Source: Clostridia bacterium (GTDB taxonomy: Bacteria > Bacillota_A > Clostridia > Christensenellales > Aristaeellaceae). Taken from it: DNA of 10,767 nucleotides. Where the stretch lies: the NCBI GenBank assembly GCA_017481065.1, contig JAFUPT010000187.1, positions 1 to 10,767 on the forward strand. Reading direction: 5' to 3'. The notes under the pieces are model-generated. The model saw nothing but the letters and a program-made list of their open reading frames with translations. It was not told the DNA's origin and did not search any database. Positions 6,696 through 10,767 of this stretch are shown here, piece after piece; position 1 is the stretch's first letter; each line of letters opens with the position of its first letter. The translations under genes were made by a program, and so were the position numbers.

Positions 6696-7633
6696 ATACT
6701 TCGTCCTCCCAGGCGCACCTTCGGATTGAGCAGCATGCTCACCACATCCACCAGCAGCGTAACGGCCACATAAATGCAGCCCGCCAGCATCACATAGCCC
6801 TGCAGCGCCGGATAATCCCGGTTAGTGATGGCTTCCAGCGCATAGCTGCCTATACCGGGCAGCGCGAAGATGGATTCAATTATTACCGATCCACCCAGCA
6901 TGCCACCCAAAGAATTTCCCAGCAGAGCCACCGCGCTCACAGCGGCATTGGGCAGGGCGTTGCACAGCACCAGTCTCCATCTGCTGATTCCACGTGCTGC
7001 AGCAGCAGTGCAGTATTGCTTACCGAATTCCGCAAGCAGCGCAGATCGTGTAAGCCGGGCGGCCGTAGCCGCGCTTGCGGATGAGAGCACCACGGAAGGC
7101 AGTACCATGTACTTCAAACCGCCGTTTCCACTGGTGGGCAGCCAGCGCAGATTCTCAGCAAAGATCAGAATCAGCAGAAGCGCCAACCAGAATGCCGGAA
7201 AGGAGAGCTGCGCATTGATTGCGGCGCGTATAACTCGGTCTGGCCACCGATCCCGGAAGGCAGCAGCCACGCAGCCCATGGAAAATCCCAGTACAACCGC
7301 CAGAAAGATGGAACAACAGGACAGCTTCAGCGTCACGGGCAACCGCCGTGCCAGCTCCTGTCCCACAGACATGTTGCTGGAATAGGATGTGCCCAGATCC
7401 CCGGTAAGGGCACGCCCTACCCAGCGCAGGTATTGCACGGGATAGGGCGCATCCAGGCCCATCTGATGCTCCATTTCCTCGATCTGTTCAGGCGTGGGCT
7501 CATAGCCGCCCTGGCTGAGGGCAATCTCTGCTGGATTGCCCGGGGAGATAACGCCCAGCACGAAGGCGATCAGGGAGATGCCCAGCAGCACCGGAATGAG
7601 GGAGAAAATTTTCTGTATCAGATAGCGGCGCAT
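6692..7633 (-). CDS. NikB/OppB-type ABC transporter permease
   Basis: This 313-residue inner-membrane permease is the partner of the C-type subunit. It opens with the family's MRRYLIQKIFSLIPVLLGIS helix, then the extracytoplasmic loop with GLDAPYPVQYLRWVGRALTG and DLGTSY, five further hydrophobic segments, and the EAA loop LLAEFGKQYCTAAAARGISR that contacts an ATPase. The late block ESIFALPGIGSYALEAITNRD is a strong B-subunit marker. It starts six bases after the binding-protein stop with only a weak ribosome binding site (AAGAG very close to the ATG), which suggests reinitiation or coupling. The stop overlaps the next gene by four bases. Length and domain order are normal. Confidence 0.92.
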   Translation of the reverse strand: MRRYLIQKIFSLIPVLLGISLIAFVLGVISPGNPAEIALSQGGYEPTPEQIEEMEHQMGLDAPYPVQYLRWVGRALTGDLGTSYSSNMSVGQELARRLPVTLKLSCCSIFLAVVLGFSMGCVAAAFRDRWPDRVIRAAINAQLSFPAFWLALLLILIFAENLRWLPTSGNGGLKYMVLPSVVLSSASAATAARLTRSALLAEFGKQYCTAAAARGISRWRLVLCNALPNAAVSAVALLGNSLGGMLGGSVIIESIFALPGIGSYALEAITNRDYPALQGYVMLAGCIYVAVTLLVDVVSMLLNPKVRLGGRSI

Positions 7634-7639
7634 ATTCTC

Positions 7640-9184
7640 TTATTCGGCCCAGGCAACCAGGGGCAGCTCGATGCCGTAGAGTTTGGCATCGTAGCCGGTG
7701 AGCTTGGTGCTGTAAGCCATCAGGGTCATGTCGTTGAAGAGGGGGATTACCGGGAATTCTTCGGTAGAAATTTCCTGAATGCGGTTGTAGTTGGCGGTGC
7801 GAACCTCCATATCGAGTGCAGCGGAAGCCTCGGCCATCAACTGGTCAACTTCGTCGCTCTGATAACCCAGGGAATAGTTCTGGTTGTGGTCGCCGGAGGT
7901 GAGCATGAAGCGACGGAAGATGGTGGCGGGCTCGGAGTTGGAAAGGCCCTGCTGCATGCGGGCGATGCCGTAATCGCCGGCCTTCATCAGCTCCTTCATG
8001 GCAGAGTATTCCATGGGCTGAATATCGCAGTCGATGCCGATTTCGGCAAGCCAGGTAGAGATCAGCTCTGCCTCTACCTTCAGGCTGGCATCGCTGCCAT
8101 TGACCAGATAGGTGACGCTCACGCGCTCGTCGCCCAGCACTTCCTTGGCCAGCTCCTTGGCCTTTTCCATATCTTCTTCAACGGGAATATCCTTGTAGAA
8201 GGGAGTGGAATAGTTCAGAATGTTGGTGGTGGGAGTGCCGAAGCCGTAGTACAGATCATCGGTGATCACGCTGCGCTGCAGGCACAGGCTCACAGCCTGA
8301 CGCATGCGCACATCGTTGAAAGGATACTTCGTGCCATTCAGGGTCAGGAAACGGATCATGGTGGACTTGGTGGTGGTAATTGCGAAGTTCTCATCACCCT
8401 CCAGCTCCACGGCCAGGGAGGCAGGAATGGCGCTCAGGTCAATCACACCCAGGATTTCGCCGGCCTTCAGGGCGGAGAAACGGGTATCAGCGTCCGGGAT
8501 CACCTTTACGCGGATGGTCTTGGCCTTAGCGGGTTCACCGTAATAATCATCGAAGCGCTCCAGCAGCACATACTCATCCAGCACATTTTCGGTGATTTTG
8601 AAGGGGCCGGTGCCTGCGCAGATGCCGTTGAAATTGCCCTCTTCATCGAAGCACTTGGGGCTGTAAATGGCGCTGCCGAAGTTCACCATGTTGTACAGCT
8701 GGGTAGGTGCAGGCTGGGAGAAGGTCAGGCGGATGGTGTATTCGTCCACTTTTTCATAGCTGGTCAGGTTCGGATAGTGGGAATCGATGTCCAGCGGATA
8801 GAAGGAGGAGCTCTTCACGCCCAGCCTCATGCGGTCAAAGTTGGCAATCACTGCATCGGCATTAAAATCTTCGCCGTCATGGAACTTCACGCCCTGGCGG
8901 AGATTAAAGGTCCACTGAGTGCCGTCCTCGCTCATCTCCCAGCTCTCGGCCAGACAGGGAACGGGTGCGGCGGTGTCGTCCTGGGTAACGAGGGGTTCCC
9001 AGACATAGAGGATCTTGCTGCAGTAGTAGCCGTCCTTCTCGCCGGGAGCCAGATTGCGGTAGCCCGCAAGCACGATTTCAGCATCGGGGTCCTGGGCAGT
9101 CTCGGCAAACGCAAAGCCGCTCATCAGGGCCAGCACCAGCGCCATCAAGAGCGCCAGCAGGCGGAACTTGGTATTGATTTTCAT
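7640..9184 (-). CDS. Family 5 extracellular substrate-binding protein (NikA/DppA/OppA type)
   Basis: This 514-residue exported binding protein delivers the ligand of the nickel/peptide-type importer. Residues 1-27 are a signal peptide with a charged start and long Leu/Ala core ending AFA before ETAQD, a signal peptidase I site. There is no cysteine for lipid anchoring, unusual for a monoderm binding protein. The family 5 signature lies at about 78-104: LAESWEMSEDGTQWTFNLRQ then GVKFHDG. Further family blocks are GTGPFKI, the YYGEPAKAKTIRVKVIPDAD strand, LTLNGTKYPFNDVRMRQAV and a C-terminal EFPVIPLFNDM. The early GEKDGYYCSKILYVWEPLV places an aromatic-rich pocket edge near residues 49-66. Family 5 proteins bind peptides, Ni-chelates, opine metallophores or heme, and the sequence alone does not choose. 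It starts 19 bases after the methyltransferase stop, with a modest AAAGG site upstream. Confidence 0.9.
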   Translation of the reverse strand: MKINTKFRLLALLMALVLALMSGFAFAETAQDPDAEIVLAGYRNLAPGEKDGYYCSKILYVWEPLVTQDDTAAPVPCLAESWEMSEDGTQWTFNLRQGVKFHDGEDFNADAVIANFDRMRLGVKSSSFYPLDIDSHYPNLTSYEKVDEYTIRLTFSQPAPTQLYNMVNFGSAIYSPKCFDEEGNFNGICAGTGPFKITENVLDEYVLLERFDDYYGEPAKAKTIRVKVIPDADTRFSALKAGEILGVIDLSAIPASLAVELEGDENFAITTTKSTMIRFLTLNGTKYPFNDVRMRQAVSLCLQRSVITDDLYYGFGTPTTNILNYSTPFYKDIPVEEDMEKAKELAKEVLGDERVSVTYLVNGSDASLKVEAELISTWLAEIGIDCDIQPMEYSAMKELMKAGDYGIARMQQGLSNSEPATIFRRFMLTSGDHNQNYSLGYQSDEVDQLMAEASAALDMEVRTANYNRIQEISTEEFPVIPLFNDMTLMAYSTKLTGYDAKLYGIELPLVAWAE

Positions 9185-9203
9185 ACTCGATCAAACCTTT
9201 CGT

Positions 9204-10055
9204 TTATTTTCCAACCCTGCAAAGCGCAGGATTTGGTTCATGTTTGGGCTTCCACACCAACAGCTGCGAATGGAAGCGGTAGCGGCATATGAGGCTGCCG
9301 TCCTCCTGCTTCTCATGGTGGGGAAGCAGCAGCGGCAGAAGCGCGGTATCCGCGCAGGGTTCCATCAGAAACTGCCGCGCACGGGCAAGCAGCGCTTCTT
9401 CGCTTGCAAAACGGTAGATGCGCTCATTTGGAATGTTCACCAGCTGCGCTTCTATGCCGATCTCATCCAGAATTTCGAGCAATTCATCGCACCCCTGCCG
9501 GGTATAGTGGATGGGCAGGCCCGCCTTCTCCATATCCTTCAGCCAAGGCAGCTCTGGCGGGCGGTTCATGCCGATGATACACAGCTTTTCGGCGCTGTCA
9601 TTTACCTTCTGGAGAAACAGTTCAGGTTCCTTCAGGCGATAAAAGCAGTTGTAGGCAAACACCATATCGTGAGGCTCTACCTGCGCGTCCTCCCAGGCGG
9701 AACACACGGTGAATATGCAGCGTCCCTCCGCCGCAACGCGCTCCGAAAGATAGGACAGGTTGTCCGGGGACACATCCACGCAGCTGAGCTTTGCAAAGCG
9801 CCTGCTCAGCGGGAAGCTGTAATTGCCCCAGCCGGGGCCGATTTCGAGCACAGATTGAATATCACATCCGGCAGTGAGCTGCACCAGCGCATGAAACACC
9901 TTTTTAGCGTATGAATCCAGCGGAATCGGACCTCGGGCTATGCGCTCCCGCCAGAAGCGTTTTTCCACCTCAGGATCGCGGATTCGCTCCGAGAGCGATC
10001 CATCCGGCCTGCGCAGGCCTTTGCGCCAACGGTCTCCGGCGGGGGTATGAAGCAT
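9204..10055 (-). CDS. Class I SAM-dependent methyltransferase, first gene of the cobalamin-riboswitch operon
   Basis: This 283-residue soluble protein has no signal peptide. After a charged, Trp/Arg-rich N-terminal segment (9-47) comes a Rossmann-type SAM site: motif I VLEIGPGWGNYSF (69-81), the acidic end of strand 2 at Asp94 in CVDVSPDN, then CSAWEDAQ, and the motif IV region DMVFAYNCFYRLKEP. The C-terminal part (about 170-283) is a variable substrate region I do not recognise. The ATG at 10055 is chosen because GGAGGTG lies six bases upstream, immediately after the leader terminator; an ATG at 10331 would run translation through the riboswitch. The fold makes SAM use likely; the acceptor is unknown. 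Its place at the head of a cobalamin-controlled transporter operon suggests modification of a corrinoid or of a small metal-binding ligand, but this is inference. Aminobutyrate transfer, as in nicotianamine-synthase-like enzymes, cannot be excluded. Confidence 0.82.
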   Translation of the reverse strand: MLHTPAGDRWRKGLRRPDGSLSERIRDPEVEKRFWRERIARGPIPLDSYAKKVFHALVQLTAGCDIQSVLEIGPGWGNYSFPLSRRFAKLSCVDVSPDNLSYLSERVAAEGRCIFTVCSAWEDAQVEPHDMVFAYNCFYRLKEPELFLQKVNDSAEKLCIIGMNRPPELPWLKDMEKAGLPIHYTRQGCDELLEILDEIGIEAQLVNIPNERIYRFASEEALLARARQFLMEPCADTALLPLLLPHHEKQEDGSLICRYRFHSQLLVWKPKHEPNPALCRVGK

Positions 10056-10061
10056 GTCTTT

Positions 10062-10068
10062 CACCTCC
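10062..10068 (-). promoter_or_regulatory. Ribosome binding site setting the methyltransferase start
   Basis: The minus strand reads GGAGGTG, six bases before the ATG at 10055. It lies seven bases beyond the terminator U-tract, so translation can only start on transcripts that escape termination. Confidence 0.8.
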
Positions 10069-10075
10069 GAAGTAT

Positions 10076-10120
10076 AAAAAAACAGGGCCATTACCATGCA
10101 AAAAAGCATAGTAATGGCCC
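10076..10120 (-). terminator. Intrinsic terminator of the riboswitch expression platform
   Basis: On the minus strand GGGCCATTACTATGC (10120-10106) pairs with GCATGGTAATGGCCC (10099-10085) through 15 bp, including one G-U pair, around a 6-base U loop. The stem is followed by UG and seven U residues (10082-10076). It lies between the cobalamin aptamer and the first gene, so it fits a transcription-attenuation switch: cobalamin bound, terminator formed, operon off. The 56 bases between aptamer and stem (about 10127-10182) should hold the antiterminator. I could not identify one alternative pairing with certainty by eye. A small ATCCA/TGGAT hairpin lies there. Confidence 0.88.
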
Positions 10121-10182
10121 GTTTTTGCCAATACAAATAAAACTTCGCCGCTTTCATCCATGTACCGTGGATATACGAAACC

Positions 10183-10350
10183 GACTTTGCAGGCAAGTCT
10201 TCTGGCTCATGGATCATTGCTTTCGCGGTCTTCCCAGCCTTGCGGCCAGTGACCATAATCGCGTCTGCTCCCCATTTACAGCGGCGGCACCGCGCGGGAT
10301 TTGCACCCGCTTCCTTATTAAACCCAAACACCGAAACGGCGAGAGGGTAC
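10183..10350 (-). promoter_or_regulatory. Cobalamin (adenosylcobalamin-family) riboswitch
   Basis: Read on the minus strand, the leader shows the conserved cobalamin aptamer elements in the correct order: TTTAATAAGGAAGC; then GGGTGCAAATCCCGC (the B12-box-adjacent stem with GGTG-AA-TCC); GCCGCCGCTGTAAATGGGGA; then GGTCACTGGCC; GGCTGGGAAGACCGCG; and the 3' element GAGCCAGAAGACTTGCCTGC. CGCTGTAA, CACTG, GGGAAG and AGAC-TGCC are the best diagnostic words. The outer closing stem (P1) is not clear by eye, so the exact ends are approximate. This RNA binds a coenzyme-B12-type corrinoid and controls the whole downstream operon, probably with the terminator at 10076-10120. In front of transporter genes such switches normally repress uptake when cobalamin is abundant. 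Confidence 0.95.
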
Positions 10351-10361
10351 CTACATCTGGA

Positions 10362-10390
10362 ATTATAGCACCTTATACGCCGCTTTACAA
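10362..10390 (-). promoter_or_regulatory. Sigma-A promoter of the ten-gene operon
   Basis: On the minus strand TTGTAA (10390-10385) and a perfect TATAAT (10367-10362) are separated by 17 bases, with an extended -10 TGC directly before TATAAT. The predicted start near 10355 lies just upstream of the riboswitch, which is the expected geometry. Confidence 0.85.
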
Positions 10391-10420
10391 GCCCCCAGCT
10401 ATGTTAATTCATACAGGCAG

Positions 10421-10449
10421 TTTACGAATCCGGCGCTCTGTGCTATAAT
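10421..10449 (+). promoter_or_regulatory. Sigma-A promoter of the DUF2284 gene
   Basis: TTTACG (10421-10426) and a perfect TATAAT (10444-10449) are 17 bases apart, with an extended -10 TGC. The predicted start near 10456 leaves a short leader of about 25 bases before the gene at 10481. The 30 bases between the two divergent -35 boxes (10391-10420) could hold a shared operator; I see no clear palindrome there. Confidence 0.8.
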
Positions 10450-10480
10450 TCAGCCATAATGGATGATTGGAGCGGCAGCC

Positions 10481-10767
10481 ATGAACGAAAACAGCATGAT
10501 TGAACTTGCCCTGCGGGAGGGCTTCAGCGCGGCGGCGCTGATGGAAGTAAAGGACATTATAATCGACCCCATGTTCCGCCCCTTCTGCGAAGAAAACCTC
10601 TGCGGCCACTACGGCGCGAACTATACCTGCCCTCCGGACTGCGGTACGGTGGAGGAGATGAAGGATCGCCTGACGGCCCACAAGCGCGCACTGGTGTTCC
10701 AGACCAAGTGGCCCATCACCGACTACACGGACAAGGCCGCCATCAAAGAAGCGAAGAGCTTTCACAA
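10481..10767 (+). CDS. DUF2284-type putative metal-binding protein, 3' end cut off
   Basis: The frame is open to the window end, giving 95 complete residues plus two bases of the next codon. GGAG lies eight bases before the ATG; an in-frame ATG at 10463 lacks a good site. The N-terminal half carries the DUF2284 pattern: FCEENLCGHYGANYTCPPDC, with Cys36, Cys41, Cys50 and Cys54, followed by EEMKDRLTAHKRALVFQTKW. The family is annotated as predicted metal-binding, the four cysteines being the likely ligands, perhaps for an Fe-S cluster; its function is not established. Full proteins are usually around 170-200 residues, so about half is missing here. There is no signal peptide, so it should be cytoplasmic. 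It is divergent from the cobalamin-riboswitch operon, with its own promoter in the shared 425-base intergenic region. Confidence 0.85.
   Translation, partial: MNENSMIELALREGFSAAALMEVKDIIIDPMFRPFCEENLCGHYGANYTCPPDCGTVEEMKDRLTAHKRALVFQTKWPITDYTDKAAIKEAKSFH

Noticed and set aside
5985..6773. 262-residue plus-strand open frame rich in His and Gln
   Set aside because: Antisense to the NikC-type permease; low-complexity composition typical of a shadow frame.
7433..9292. 619-residue plus-strand open frame
   Set aside because: It is antisense to the family 5 binding protein, which has a signal peptide and clear family blocks. The frame stays open through codon bias of the real gene; its product shows no recognisable domain.
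10056..10331. N-terminal extension of the methyltransferase from the ATG at 10331
   Set aside because: It would be translated from within the riboswitch and through the terminator. The ATG at 10055 has a strong ribosome binding site right after the terminator.
10409..10765. 118-residue minus-strand open frame at the right edge
   Set aside because: Antisense to the DUF2284 gene, which has a promoter, ribosome binding site and the expected cysteine pattern on the plus strand.

Overview
The window looks like chromosome from an anaerobic, fairly GC-rich member of the Bacillota (Clostridia or a relative). The grounds are an anaerobic-type cobaltochelatase CbiK, strong AGGAGG-type ribosome binding sites, extended -10 sigma-A promoters and Rho-independent terminators. 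The taxonomic placement is inference. I see no mobile element, CRISPR array, rRNA or tRNA.

Layout. The left edge (1-923, + strand) holds the 3' part of cbiK and a 79-residue protein with a homing-endonuclease-associated repeat. Both end at a near-perfect bidirectional terminator (920-964). Almost everything else, from 10055 down to 961, is one tightly packed minus-strand operon of ten genes. In transcription order these are: a class I SAM-dependent methyltransferase; a complete nickel/peptide-type ABC importer (family 5 binding protein, two permeases, two ATPases); a small cysteine-rich CGGC-type protein; and a complete FecBCD/BtuFCD-type importer (binding protein, permease, ATPase). Many junctions overlap by 4 or 8 bases, three genes probably start with GTG, and no promoter or strong terminator is visible inside the operon.

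The operon leader (about 10056-10390) carries a sigma-A promoter, a clear adenosylcobalamin-family riboswitch and a strong intrinsic terminator just before the first ribosome binding site. The simplest reading is that transcription of all ten genes stops when cobalamin is plentiful. Divergently, at the right edge, a DUF2284-type cysteine-rich putative metal-binding protein (10481 onward, cut by the window end) has its own promoter, whose -10 region shares a 12-base word with the operon promoter.

How the parts may work together. Cobalamin control and the nearby cobaltochelatase point to cobalt or corrinoid supply. The Fec/Btu-type importer could carry corrinoid or a metal chelate, and the Nik/Opp-type importer could carry cobalt, nickel or a metal complex. 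The methyltransferase and the two cysteine-rich proteins are the unexplained parts. Enzyme-first order followed by a Nik-type importer recalls the staphylopine (cnt) loci, but no opine dehydrogenase or histidine racemase is present, so a metallophore or corrinoid-modification role is only a hypothesis.
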